NCBI RefSeq assembly: GCF_029714945.1
Contig: NZ_CP121634.1
Coordinates: forward strand, 4,609,001-4,673,000
Direction of reading: 5' to 3'
DNA: 64,000 bases
DNA from: Bradyrhizobium sp. CIAT3101
GTDB lineage: Bacteria; Pseudomonadota; Alphaproteobacteria; Rhizobiales; Xanthobacteraceae
The notes under the pieces are model-generated. The model was not told where the DNA came from and ran no database searches. It was given only the letters and a program-made list of their open reading frames with translations. Positions 45,346 through 54,141 of this stretch are shown here, one piece after another. A program made the position numbers and the translations under genes. Numbering within the stretch: position 1 is the stretch's first letter; the number at the start of each line of letters is the position of its first letter.

Positions 45346-45804
45346 TCAGCGATAGTGCAGGGCGATCAGCTCGGCGACGCAGGCGGGCTTCTTGCCGCCT
45401 TCGATCTCGATCACGAGATGGTAGTTCACGCGCAGGCCGTCCGGCGGCACGTCCTCGGCTTCCGCGACGGTGACGCGGCCGCGCAGCCTGGAGCCCGACG
45501 GCACGGGTGCGAGATACCTGATCCGGTCAGCGCCATAGTTGAGCGTGTTGCGCAGACCCTTCAAGCCGATCACGGAGCGGATGAAGAGCGGGGCGAGCGC
45601 GAGTGAGAGCAAGCCATGGGCGATCGTCTTGCCGCCTGGCATCTCCGCAGCTGCGCGCGCCTGGTCGACATGGATCCATTGCTCGTCGCAGGTCGCCTCG
45701 GCAAACTGGTTGATGCGATCCTGTGATACCTCGACCCAGTCGCTGACACCGATCTCCGTACCGACCGCGGATTTGATCTCGTTGAGGTCGCTGAATATCC
45801 GCAT
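45346..45804 (-). CDS. MaoC-family enoyl-CoA hydratase
   Basis: 152 residues of the hot-dog fold MaoC/NodN class. The hydratase motif is INQFAEATCDEQWIHVDQARA, with the catalytic Asp and His, and GKTIAHGLLSLAL follows. It hydrates (R)-specifically short enoyl-CoAs, producing (R)-3-hydroxyacyl-CoA, the PHA monomer type. Last gene of scoA-scoB-maoC, 13 bp after scoB. Confidence 0.88.
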   Translation of the reverse strand: MRIFSDLNEIKSAVGTEIGVSDWVEVSQDRINQFAEATCDEQWIHVDQARAAAEMPGGKTIAHGLLSLALAPLFIRSVIGLKGLRNTLNYGADRIRYLAPVPSGSRLRGRVTVAEAEDVPPDGLRVNYHLVIEIEGGKKPACVAELIALHYR

Positions 45805-45817
45805 GACTGTCCCCTTG

Positions 45818-46468
45818 TCAGAGTTTCATTTCCGGGACGTTGTCTGGCACGGTGAGCTCGGCCTCCGTGACCGCCATGACCTCGCCGACGCTGACACCGG
45901 GTGCGGTTTCCAGCAGCGTCGCCTTTCCATCGGGGAAGCCGATCACGGCCATGTCGGTGACGACCAGGCTCACCGGCCGCGCCGAGGTCAGGGGCAGGGT
46001 GCATTTGGCGACGATCTTCGACTTGCCCTTGGCGGCGTGCTGCATGGCGACGATGACGCGCTTGGCGCCGCTGACGAGGTCCATCGCGCCGCCCATACCC
46101 GGGACCATCTTGCCGGGGATCATCCAGTTGGCGAGCAGGCCGTGTGCATCGACCTGGAGACCGCCAAGTACGGTGACGTCGACATGACCGCCGCGGATCA
46201 GTCCGAACGACATCGCGCTGTCGAAGGTCGCCGCACCGGGCAGTGCGCTGATCGGACGGCCGCCGGCGTCGGTGAGCAGGGGGTGGGCCATGCCCTGCTC
46301 CGGAATGGGGCCGGTGCCGATCAGCCCGTTCTCCGACTGGAAGAACACCTTGAGATCGGCCGGGACGTAGTTGGCGACAAGGGTCGGAATGCCGATGCCG
46401 AGATTGACGAGATTGCCGCTCTTCAGCTCCCGGGCGACGCGACGGGCGATGATGATCTGCGGATCCAT
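45818..46468 (-). CDS. scoB: 3-oxoacid CoA-transferase subunit B
   Basis: 216 residues, beta subunit of succinyl-CoA:3-ketoacid or acetate-CoA transferase. The catalytic glutamate is in VFFQSENGLIGTGPI; NLGIGIPTLVANYVP and QVDAHGLLANWMIPGKMVPGMGGAMDLVSG are typical. With ScoA it moves CoA between acetoacetate (or acetate) and succinate-type donors. Starts 4 bp after scoA. Confidence 0.92.
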   Translation of the reverse strand: MDPQIIIARRVARELKSGNLVNLGIGIPTLVANYVPADLKVFFQSENGLIGTGPIPEQGMAHPLLTDAGGRPISALPGAATFDSAMSFGLIRGGHVDVTVLGGLQVDAHGLLANWMIPGKMVPGMGGAMDLVSGAKRVIVAMQHAAKGKSKIVAKCTLPLTSARPVSLVVTDMAVIGFPDGKATLLETAPGVSVGEVMAVTEAELTVPDNVPEMKL

Positions 46469-46472
46469 GATC

Positions 46473-47120
46473 TCACCCGTTCGTAATGAGGTAGTCGACG
46501 AGCGGCGCCGGCGTGACGACGTGATCAGGCGCGATCACGCCGACCGGGACGATATGCTCGGCCGTGACGATCACGGTGTCTGCCGCCATCGCCATGATCG
46601 GATTGAAATTGCGCGCCGTCAGCACGTAGGTGAGGTTGCCGAGATAGTCGGCGAGGAAGGCGTGGACCAGCGCGTACTGGGCGCGGATGGCGGTCTCCAG
46701 CAGGAACGGCTTGCCGTCGACCTCGATCTGGCGCTTGCCTTCCGCAACGAGCGTACCGACGCCGGTCGGCGTGAGGACGCCGCCGAGGCCGCAGCCGCCG
46801 GCCCGGATGCGCTCGACGAAGGTGCCTTGCGGCACGAGCTCCACGGCGATCTGGTTTCCCAGCATCTGCTGCTGCGCCTTTGGATTGAGCCCGATATGGG
46901 TGGCCGTCAGCTTCGAGACCTGCCCGGCGTCGAACAGCTTGCCGACGCCCTTGCCCGGCGTGGCGGCGTCGTTGCAGATCAGCGACAAGTCGGTCTTGTT
47001 CTGCCGCACGAGCTCGTTGAGCAGCCGCTCCGGCGTGCCGACGCCCATGAAGCCGCCGACCATGACGCTCGCGCCGGCCGGGATCATCGCGACGGCTTCT
47101 TCGACGGACACGGCCTTCAT
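46473..47120 (-). CDS. scoA: 3-oxoacid CoA-transferase subunit A
   Basis: 215 residues, alpha subunit. ASVMVGGFMGVGTPERLLNEL is the nucleotide-like CoA-binding region at the N-terminus and LTPTGVGTLVAEGK the later motif. First gene of scoA-scoB-maoC. A FixK-type box ends 63 bp upstream of its start at 47120. Likely role is acetoacetate activation or acetyl-CoA/acetate exchange in ketone-body or PHB breakdown. Confidence 0.92.
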   Translation of the reverse strand: MKAVSVEEAVAMIPAGASVMVGGFMGVGTPERLLNELVRQNKTDLSLICNDAATPGKGVGKLFDAGQVSKLTATHIGLNPKAQQQMLGNQIAVELVPQGTFVERIRAGGCGLGGVLTPTGVGTLVAEGKRQIEVDGKPFLLETAIRAQYALVHAFLADYLGNLTYVLTARNFNPIMAMAADTVIVTAEHIVPVGVIAPDHVVTPAPLVDYLITNG

Positions 47121-47183
47121 GGTCGGAACTCCGGTCGGCGGAGGTGAGAGGATGGGATGTTGGCGATGGGGGAATGCGCAGCC

Positions 47184-47197
47184 TTGATCTGCGTCAA
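47184..47197. promoter_or_regulatory. FixK/FNR-type box upstream of scoA-scoB-maoC
   Basis: TTGATCTGCGTCAA: perfect TTGA-N6-TCAA dyad embedded in a longer palindrome (GCCTTGATCTGCGTCAAGGC). It lies 63 bp upstream of scoA and 10 bp past the stop of the unrelated upstream gene, so it gives scoAB its own promoter. Confidence 0.75.
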
Positions 47198-47207
47198 GGC
47201 TGCACGC

Positions 47208-47801
47208 TCATTCGCGCGGCACCACGCCGATGCCTTGTAGCGTTTCGTTCCAGAGCCGGCGCACATCGGCGTGCCGCCGTTCGAGCGCCGCGCTGATCAC
47301 GTCCCTGACAGGAACGAGATCGGGTCCTTTCAGGTACAGGATCTGCGCCTGCAGCAGCCGGCTGCTTTCGAACTCGATCCGGCGCAGCGCCGTCACGAAT
47401 GGATCGTCCGCGTTTGCTTCCGTCGGCAGGAGGGCCGCCGGGCGGATGCCGGCGTGAACGGCGTGGGCGAGCGTCGCAAGGTGGATGGCCTGCGCGCGGG
47501 CGTGATCGGCAATGCCGTCGATCGGGGCGGGCAGCCAGGCCATTTCCCAGGACGCAGCCATAGGGGCTAGCGCGAAATCGGGGACCCACGTCGTCGCGCG
47601 CATGAGCAGGGAGACGATCTCGCTTTCGCGATAGAACTGCGCGTTCAGCTCGGTCTGCCAGGCAGCTTCGAATTTCGCGGGGAGGGCGAGGGCGAATTGC
47701 CGCGCCAGCGCGCCGTGGGCGGAGATCAGGAACGCGGCCACCCGCGTCTGCTGGCGCGGCGGCACGCGGCCATCCTCCAGCGGTCCGAAGAACGCGCTCA
47801 T
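47208..47801 (-). CDS. Unknown protein coupled to an alpha/beta hydrolase (197 aa)
   Basis: 197 residues from ATG 47801, overlapping the hydrolase stop by 4 bp. Helical, Trp-containing soluble protein (FETAWQ-type AAWQTELNAQFY, LMRATTWVPDFALAPMAASWEMAWLPAP, then AIHLATLAHAVHAGIRPA). No signal peptide or recognised domain. Placement between a FixK-controlled hydrolase and scoAB suggests a partner in the same acyl metabolism. No function assigned. Confidence 0.75.
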   Translation of the reverse strand: MSAFFGPLEDGRVPPRQQTRVAAFLISAHGALARQFALALPAKFEAAWQTELNAQFYRESEIVSLLMRATTWVPDFALAPMAASWEMAWLPAPIDGIADHARAQAIHLATLAHAVHAGIRPAALLPTEANADDPFVTALRRIEFESSRLLQAQILYLKGPDLVPVRDVISAALERRHADVRRLWNETLQGIGVVPRE

Positions 47802-48724
47802 GGCGCCGTCCTCCGCACCGGGATCGCGCGCAGATGGTCGTAACCGTCGGGAAAGGGCGCAAACGCGCCGCCGGGATCTTCCGGCGCGATCAGGACCTGC
47901 TTGTCGCCGTGCCAGCGGCCGGCCATCACGTCCTCGGCAAAGCGCGCCAGCAGGTCGGCCGTCAGCGCGGCCTTCTCGAGCGTGAAGGCGTGATAGGCCC
48001 GGGGGATGATGACGAGGGCGCTGTCGGGAATCTCGACACGCAGGGTCTCGTGCAGCGCCCGCGGCGTGAGGAAGTCGAACTCGCCGTTCAGGATCATGGT
48101 CGGCAGAGCGATGGAGGAGAGAAGCGGTGTCAGCGGCTTGAAGTCGAGGAAGGACTCCATCAGGTTCTGGAGCGCATAGACGTCGTTGACCAGCCAGCCC
48201 TGCCGCTTGACGCTGTCGAGCTTGTCCAGCAGCGGTTGCAGCCACTGGTCGGACAGGTTCATCGGCAGCAGCAGGTCCTGGAGATAACCGGTGCCGCCGA
48301 GGATCAGCCCGGTGCGCAAGGCATTGCCGATCAGCAGCAGTTGCGGCGACAGCTCGGCGAAGCAGCTCATCGGCACGAGCCCCGACAGCCGCTCGCCGTG
48401 CTCGATGGCATAGCGTAGCGCGATCAGGCCGCCGAAGCTGATGCCGCTGAGAAAGATCGGGCCGTCACCGAGCTCGCCGATCAGGCGATGCAGCACGGCG
48501 ACGTGGTCGTCCTGGCTGATGAACAGCGCGGGCTTGTCGGAGACGCCCTGGCCGAGCAGGTCGAAGGTCGCGACCCGGAAGTGCCGCGCGATGAGCGCGT
48601 CGCGATAGGCCCCCCATAGCTCCGAATATTGCGTGAGCCCGTTAACCAGCACATAAGCCGGCGCATCCGCCGGCCCGTCGAGCTCATAGCGGATCCGGTA
48701 TGAGCCATGACTGAGGAAAGGCAT
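47798..48724 (-). CDS. Alpha/beta hydrolase
   Basis: 308 residues from ATG 48724 (MPFLSHGSYRIRYELDG). VLVNGLTQYSELWG replaces the usual HG oxyanion motif; the nucleophile elbow is LSGISFGGLIALRYA (Ser), with NGEFDFLTPRALHETL (Asp) and PRAYHAFTLEKAAL (His). An esterase/lipase-type enzyme; substrate unknown. Frame open to 48832 but that region holds the divergent promoter. Divergent from the 835-residue hydrolase with a shared FixK box. Confidence 0.82.
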   Translation of the reverse strand: MPFLSHGSYRIRYELDGPADAPAYVLVNGLTQYSELWGAYRDALIARHFRVATFDLLGQGVSDKPALFISQDDHVAVLHRLIGELGDGPIFLSGISFGGLIALRYAIEHGERLSGLVPMSCFAELSPQLLLIGNALRTGLILGGTGYLQDLLLPMNLSDQWLQPLLDKLDSVKRQGWLVNDVYALQNLMESFLDFKPLTPLLSSIALPTMILNGEFDFLTPRALHETLRVEIPDSALVIIPRAYHAFTLEKAALTADLLARFAEDVMAGRWHGDKQVLIAPEDPGGAFAPFPDGYDHLRAIPVRRTAP

Positions 48725-48778
48725 CGCGAGACCCGCGTGATGATGGCCGCAATCCTCTACGTCGGCGTGAGCAATCCA

Positions 48779-48792
48779 TTGAGCTAAATCAA
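48779..48792. promoter_or_regulatory. FixK/FNR-type box in divergent promoter
   Basis: TTGAGCTAAATCAA: perfect TTGA-N6-TCAA dyad. It is 54 bp upstream of the minus-strand hydrolase start (48724) and 60 bp upstream of the plus-strand double hydrolase (48853). Centred at -41.5 in both directions it would give leaders of about 20 and 26 nt. Confidence 0.75.
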
Positions 48793-48852
48793 ACCCCGCC
48801 TTGATGCCCCGCCTAGCGTTCGCGCAAAACACCGCTCAGGAGGGAGTTCGTC

Positions 48853-51360
48853 ATGACCGGGAGTAGTGCACTCAAGCGTTGCTTCGTCAGCCTGGTTGTG
48901 TTGCTGGTCGGCACCGCGCTTGCGGTGGCGCAGCCGTTCACGCGGCGCTCGTCCCAGATGCAGCATGACGGTCTCAAGAAGTCCTATGAGATCGCGAACT
49001 TCCGCCTCGGCGGCAAGTACGACCTGACCGATCCTTCGAAATGGGAGAATGGCGGCGAGGGCGGCGTGACGCTGGAGTCGCTGGGCGGAGGCAAGCTACG
49101 GACCGCCTACATTGCGATCGGCAATGCCCGGCGCAACGCCGCCGGCGAGATCACCAATGCGATCGTGATCAATTCCTATTATTCCGGCGACTCCACCGAC
49201 ATGTATGAGCAGTGGGTCAAAGGCGCCGCCCTGTCGGGCGGCGTGCCCATCATCGGCCCGGGCCGGCCGATCGACACCGACCGCTACTACGTCATCATGG
49301 TCGATCCGCTCGGGACCTGGGGCGCCAGCAAGCCGTCGGACGGTCTCGGCATCAAGTTTCCGCAGTACAGCTACTACGACATGGTGCAGGCGAATTACCG
49401 CCTGCTGCGCGACGAGCTGAAGGTCGCGCGCGTCGCGCTGGTTTCGGGCGTCTCCATGGGCGGCACGCAGACCTATGTCTGGGGCGTGATGCATCCGGAA
49501 TATATCAACGCGCTGATGCCGATCGGCGGCACGACGCAGTCCGATGGTGAAGATCCCGTCGGCAATTGGACCTTCCAGATGATGACAGCTGCGATCGAAT
49601 CCGATCCGGTCTGGCAGGCAACCGAAGGTGATTATTACAAGTTGCCCAAGGAAAAGCATCCGATGCCCGGCGTGGCATTTGGCTGGTCGATCCTTGGCAT
49701 GACCGGCTATGACTTCGCCTTCCGCACGACCCAGAACTGGAAAGCCGTCCAGCCCGAAATCTTCTATTGGGATCCGCCGAACGAGAAGGCGGCCTTGAAC
49801 GTCATCAACCGCGCCAAGCTTTATGACGCGGTCGACCTCGTCTGGCGTAACCGGGTCGGCGAGACCCACAATATCAATCCTTATCTCGGCCGCATCCGGG
49901 CGCGCACGCTGGTGATGCACATCACCAACGACCTCTGGCTCAACTTCAAGCTGGCCCAACAGGCCGTCGATCGCGTGCCCGGTGCGGATCTCATTGCGCA
50001 GGAAAGCCCGGTCGCCCACTACGGCGTGTTCCCAATCATCAACCAGCGTAAGAACGATCCGAAATTCGTCGCTTTCATGGACGACGTCGCTGCGCTTGAT
50101 CGCGCGAACAAATTCGTCGACAAGAACTTCCGCGTGCCTGGCGTCGCCGAGGATATCGATCCCAAGAAGTCCTTCTGGAAAGACTTTGTGACCTATCCCT
50201 ATCCGGTCAAGTTCGCCAACGCCAAGGACAAGAGCGGCAACACCTGGCAGATAGGCTACATGGATGAATATAACGGCACCGACAAGGATCCGAAGGTGCT
50301 CGTCATCATCCACGGCAAGGGTGCGTTCGGAGGGCATTACGGCAATATCATGCAGCAAGCGCTGCGCAGCGGCATACGCGTGATCGTGCCGGACCTACCG
50401 CATTACGGCATGTCCGGCCCCGGCAATCTCGACAAGAGCCCCGCGCGCACCATGCAGGACATGCGCGAGGTGATCTACGATCTCGTCGTCAACCAGCTCG
50501 GCGTGAAGAAGGCCTATTATCTCGGCCATTCGCTCGGCGGCCAGTTCGTGATGGGCTATGCGCTGACCTGGCCGGATGCGGTGCAGGGACTTGCGCTGGA
50601 GGCACCTTCAGGCCTCGAAGAATATCCTCGCGAGATCACGATCGCCAAGGACAAGAAGGCAAAACTGTTCGACCCGGCCTTCGACCATGACTTCGACAAG
50701 TGGAGGGCGACTTGGGACCAGACCGGAATCCTCGCCGCCGAGAAAGCGCGCGATGAGCAGAGCGTCCGCGATTTCTTCTTCTTCAAGAAGCGTGATCCCG
50801 TCACAGGAGCCGTCTCGGCATCGAAGAGCGGTTACTTCTTCAGCGACAGCGAATATGCCCGCTTCCATACCGAGCAGCGTGTCGGATTGATCAGGGGCAA
50901 TCCGAAAGAGCTAGAACAATGGTGCAACGTCTTCATCTACGACATCTATACGATCGGAGCCGAGCTTCAGCAGGATGACCCGAAGAACCTCTTTGAGCGG
51001 GTCACGCAGATCAAGGCGCCGATCTTCCTCGCGTTCGGCGACAAGGAGCCGTTCATTCCGACGCCCGCGTTCAACGGGCTGACGGATCTCGGTCGCGACG
51101 TCATCACGCCCTTCATGTCGCGCATGACCAATGCCGGCAACCGGCCGATGCTCAAGATCTATCTGGAGACCGGGCACTTCATCCACACGGACAACCCGGT
51201 CGAGTATTCCGCCGACGTCGTGGATTTCGTGACCAAGGGCACGGTCGATACGTCGTCGCCGCTAGGGATCGACCGCATGATCAGGGGAGCTGTGGTCTCG
51301 GCTCTGCCGGTGGCGCCGACTCCGCCGGGGGCAGCCCCCACGGCCGGCCTCAACAAATAG
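48853..51360 (+). CDS. Exported double alpha/beta hydrolase (835 aa)
   Basis: 835 residues with an N-terminal signal segment (CFVSLVVLLVGTALAVAQ). Two alpha/beta-hydrolase domains in tandem. The first (about 75-410) resembles homoserine O-acetyltransferase-type enzymes, with nucleophile VSGVSMGGTQTY near residue 200. The second (about 465-800) is a separate hydrolase with LGHSLGGQFVMG. Linkers carry no known motif. AGGAGGGAGTT precedes ATG 48853 by a few bases. Tandem hydrolases of this size are unusual. First gene of a three-gene operon with another hydrolase and a phasin. Confidence 0.8.
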   Translation: MTGSSALKRCFVSLVVLLVGTALAVAQPFTRRSSQMQHDGLKKSYEIANFRLGGKYDLTDPSKWENGGEGGVTLESLGGGKLRTAYIAIGNARRNAAGEITNAIVINSYYSGDSTDMYEQWVKGAALSGGVPIIGPGRPIDTDRYYVIMVDPLGTWGASKPSDGLGIKFPQYSYYDMVQANYRLLRDELKVARVALVSGVSMGGTQTYVWGVMHPEYINALMPIGGTTQSDGEDPVGNWTFQMMTAAIESDPVWQATEGDYYKLPKEKHPMPGVAFGWSILGMTGYDFAFRTTQNWKAVQPEIFYWDPPNEKAALNVINRAKLYDAVDLVWRNRVGETHNINPYLGRIRARTLVMHITNDLWLNFKLAQQAVDRVPGADLIAQESPVAHYGVFPIINQRKNDPKFVAFMDDVAALDRANKFVDKNFRVPGVAEDIDPKKSFWKDFVTYPYPVKFANAKDKSGNTWQIGYMDEYNGTDKDPKVLVIIHGKGAFGGHYGNIMQQALRSGIRVIVPDLPHYGMSGPGNLDKSPARTMQDMREVIYDLVVNQLGVKKAYYLGHSLGGQFVMGYALTWPDAVQGLALEAPSGLEEYPREITIAKDKKAKLFDPAFDHDFDKWRATWDQTGILAAEKARDEQSVRDFFFFKKRDPVTGAVSASKSGYFFSDSEYARFHTEQRVGLIRGNPKELEQWCNVFIYDIYTIGAELQQDDPKNLFERVTQIKAPIFLAFGDKEPFIPTPAFNGLTDLGRDVITPFMSRMTNAGNRPMLKIYLETGHFIHTDNPVEYSADVVDFVTKGTVDTSSPLGIDRMIRGAVVSALPVAPTPPGAAPTAGLNK

Positions 51361-51368
51361 GGCTGCTC

Positions 51369-52232
51369 ATGGCCAGGGTGCAGGCGGGTGAGGTCCAGCT
51401 GGGCTGGCGGAGTTGGGGCGAGGGCGATGTCACCATCGTCTTCATCCACGGCAATCTTGCCAGCAAGGATTGGATCGAACTCGCAGCGCCCTTGTTTCCG
51501 TCGGGCCTCCGCGTCATCGGCATCGACTGGCGCGGCTGCGGCGACAGCGAGCGGCCGAAGCCCACCGCGGACTATGCAAACTACTCCATGCAGCAGCATG
51601 CCGACGACATGCTCGCGGCGCTCGATACGCTCGGCATCGGCTACTGCCACCTCGCCACGCATTCGACCGGCGGCATCATCGCCGCGCGCATGCTGCTGGC
51701 ACAGCCGCAGCGCTTCGGCCGGGTCCTCGCGCTCGACCCGGTGACGCCGCTCGGCATGGCCTTCAATGCCGACCAGATCGGCCTGTTCCGAGCGATGATG
51801 GCGAGCAAGGAGCTGACGCGGACGATCATGGCGACGGCCGCATCCTCGTTGTTCGTGCCGGAGAGCATGGCGCCGAACGCCGTTCCGCGGTTTCGCGACG
51901 GGCTGGGGGATATCCAGGCCCTGTTCGACCGCATCATCGATCAGACCTTCGGCGTCTCGGAGGGAATCTGGATTGGGACGCCAGTCAATCTGACGCGGGA
52001 AAGAGAGAGCCGCGAGCTGGAGCGCCGTATGAAGGAGCTCCGGCATCCGCATCTGGTGCTGTGGGGCGAATGGGATGGCTGGATCCCGCCGACCGATCTC
52101 CGCGCCATGGCCGAGGCGATGCCGGATTGCCGCCTCGTCGTCGTGCCCCGCATCGGACACTCGATGAACCTGGAAATGCCGGCGCTTTACGCCGGCTATT
52201 TCGGCGCATGGTTCGGAGGACTTGCCGCGTAA
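51369..52232 (+). CDS. Alpha/beta hydrolase
   Basis: 287 residues, cytoplasmic. TIVFIHGNLASKDWI (oxyanion HG), GIDWRGCGDSERP, nucleophile in HLATHSTGGIIAARML (Ser), LWGEWDGWIPPTDL (Asp) and RIGHSMNLEMP (His). Complete catalytic set. Starts 9 bp after the double hydrolase. With the phasin downstream a role in polyester or ester turnover is reasonable but unproved. Confidence 0.85.
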   Translation: MARVQAGEVQLGWRSWGEGDVTIVFIHGNLASKDWIELAAPLFPSGLRVIGIDWRGCGDSERPKPTADYANYSMQQHADDMLAALDTLGIGYCHLATHSTGGIIAARMLLAQPQRFGRVLALDPVTPLGMAFNADQIGLFRAMMASKELTRTIMATAASSLFVPESMAPNAVPRFRDGLGDIQALFDRIIDQTFGVSEGIWIGTPVNLTRERESRELERRMKELRHPHLVLWGEWDGWIPPTDLRAMAEAMPDCRLVVVPRIGHSMNLEMPALYAGYFGAWFGGLAA

Positions 52233-52259
52233 CCACGAACTCCTGAGAGGAGAGGCGTC

Positions 52260-52610
52260 ATGGCTGAGATCAACGTATCCGTAGAAGGCGTGCGTGCGAC
52301 AATGACCGACGCACTCGATCGCGTGCGCAAGGCCAACTCGAATTATTTCGAGCTGCTGGAGAAAGCCCTGAGCTCTTCACCGCTGCCGATTGCGAGCCAG
52401 GCGAAGGAGTTTTGCAGCGTCATGCAACGCAACGTCAACGCGACCTTCGATCTCGGCGACAAGCTGATCCATGCCAAGGATGTGCCGGACGCGCTCAAGC
52501 TCCAGGCCGACTTCTTCCAGGACCAGATGCGCGCGCTCACCGAGCAGACCCGGACCATGGGCGAGTCGGCGATGAAGGCCGCCGGCGGTCTGTTCGGTCC
52601 GAAGGGCTGA
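52260..52610 (+). CDS. Phasin family protein
   Basis: 116 residues, all helix, starting MAEINVSVEGVRATMTDAL, with NYFELLEKALSSSPLPI, SQAKEFCSVMQRNVNATFDL and ALTEQTRTMGESAMKAAGG. This is the phasin_2 type that coats polyhydroxyalkanoate granules. AGGAGAGG precedes the ATG. Its place at the end of a FixK-box operon ties this operon to PHA granules. Confidence 0.85.
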   Translation: MAEINVSVEGVRATMTDALDRVRKANSNYFELLEKALSSSPLPIASQAKEFCSVMQRNVNATFDLGDKLIHAKDVPDALKLQADFFQDQMRALTEQTRTMGESAMKAAGGLFGPKG

Positions 52611-52680
52611 AGCAGCGGGTACGGCTGGGCGAGGTCAAGCAAAAGGCCCAGGTCCGGATAAGTCCCGGGCAGGCGGGACT

Positions 52681-52727
52681 GGGCCTGCGGAGGCCCAAAA
52701 GAAGGGGGCCGCGCAATGGCGGCCCCC
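52681..52727 (+). terminator. Tandem hairpins after the phasin gene
   Basis: GGGCCTGCGGAGGCCC (52681-52696) followed by GGGGGCCGC/GCGGCCCCC (52704-52727). Probable operon terminator region. No T-run. The following sequence to 53059 has only mutually overlapping open frames and no supported gene. Confidence 0.55.
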
Positions 52728-53059
52728 CTGCCGGTTGCAATGATTGTTCGGAATTGAAATGCCAGCCCCGGCATCCGCTATGCTAATCGCCCGTGCTTTC
52801 GACGCAACGTAAATCGTTGGTTTCACTTGGGGAACCGGGAGAACTGTTGCAGATTCGCTGGCAGTGCATCTGACAGGGACAGCATGTGTGACCTTTATTG
52901 GAGGCCGCCTGTTGCCGATCCGACGCTGGTCGATCGACGCCGAGCCGACCGGGAACATTGCCGCACCGGCGGCAACGAGGCGGCTCCATACCCCCTACGA
53001 AAGGACCAGCATCGACAGTTCGGACGATCCCGGGTTCGTTCGCGACCGGTTCGCGCTCC

Positions 53060-53173
53060 CTACGAGAGGCAAGCGACGATGGCGAGAACGACATCCGAGC
53101 CGAGGTCACCCGAATAGATCGACAAAGCAATCCCGAGCCCAAGCGCCAGAGCAATAACTTTGAGAGCAATCAT
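53060..53173 (-). CDS. Small membrane protein (37 aa)
   Basis: MIALKVIALALGLGIALSIY then a short acidic turn and a second hydrophobic segment VVLAIVACLS. AGGGGAA lies 5-6 nt upstream of the ATG at 53173. Typical of tiny membrane proteins; no function known. 53174-53672 holds nothing further that I can support. Confidence 0.55.
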   Translation of the reverse strand: MIALKVIALALGLGIALSIYSGDLGSDVVLAIVACLS

Positions 53174-53672
53174 CTGAATTCCCCTCGTTCTAATGCGGAC
53201 AGGCTGAGCCCTGATTGTTTCCAGGCTGCTTCGAGGGGAGCGATAAATGGCTTCGTTCACCGAGCCGTTATCCTCGGGGGCTCAAGACGAAGGCCGCAGC
53301 GATGATCCGCCGCGGCCCACGCCGTGTGAAAAATGCCGGGTGAAAAGATCCAAGTGAAATATGCTGCCAGCCCCGGTACCAAAAATTCTACCGGGAAAAT
53401 TAGGCAATCTTCAAATTAATTCCGCCGGGCCGCGAGAGAATCTCTGAATTGCTTAACCTTTGTGGGAGGTCATGAGGGAGAGCTCCGCCCTTTGGCTGGC
53501 TATCGGGCGGGCCCTCGACCCCAAGCGCAAGCCGCATACATCCCCGCGGCCCGGCCCGAGGGAACCTTGAGCCCAATTGCTCATTGAATTCCATGAGAAT
53601 TCCGGACCTTTAGGGGTGCCTCGGACGGATTAGGATACAACTCATTTTAGAATTTTGATTTGGAGCTACCCG

Positions 53673-53885
53673 TTGGCCGCAAGTCTAAAAATGATCGTTT
53701 CTGCTTACGTGCGCTCGAATAACCGGCAAGCTCTCGAGAATATGCGAGAGCTTCGGCGCCAGTTGCTCGAACCGCTCCAGACGACATCCAGCATCAACGC
53801 GGCGAAGTCTCGCGAGTCCATACTCGAGGACCTTCGCGTGATCGAGGAGGGATTGGAGCAGCTGCGTCTATCAGGGCGCGGCTGA
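53673..53885 (+). CDS. Small helical protein (70 aa)
   Basis: TTG start at 53673 with GGAG 7 nt upstream; an ATG at 53691 is the alternative. Charged helix: ALENMRELRRQLLEPLQTTS and SILEDLRVIEEGLEQLRLSG. Soluble coiled-coil-like protein. Function unknown. The 256-bp gap after it shows no gene. Confidence 0.5.
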   Translation: MAASLKMIVSAYVRSNNRQALENMRELRRQLLEPLQTTSSINAAKSRESILEDLRVIEEGLEQLRLSGRG

Positions 53886-54141
53886 GACAACGACAGCGAG
53901 CTTCTCGCTTGCTCGAAATCCTGATGTGCTGAGCTCGTCCCTATCTCTCGCAGCCACGAGCTGGCTTTTGCCACGTCGTGATCCCGCTCGACGGCCGGGG
54001 GCGCAGCAGACGAAGTGTCGGGAAAAACGAGTATCCGGGGGCAAGAGGGATTAGAGCGCGCGGCCCTCGGGACTTCCGCGAGCATTCGCCTGCGGCCAGG
54101 TTCGGCGTGTTGACGCCGTACCGCCCGAGCAGTCGCGACGA

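Noticed and set aside
52783-53305. Several overlapping plus and minus frames after the phasin gene
   Set aside because: They overlap one another in different frames, lack ribosome-binding sites and show no domain.
53400-53594. 64-residue minus-strand frame
   Set aside because: Pro/Arg/Gly-rich, no ribosome-binding site; nothing to support it.
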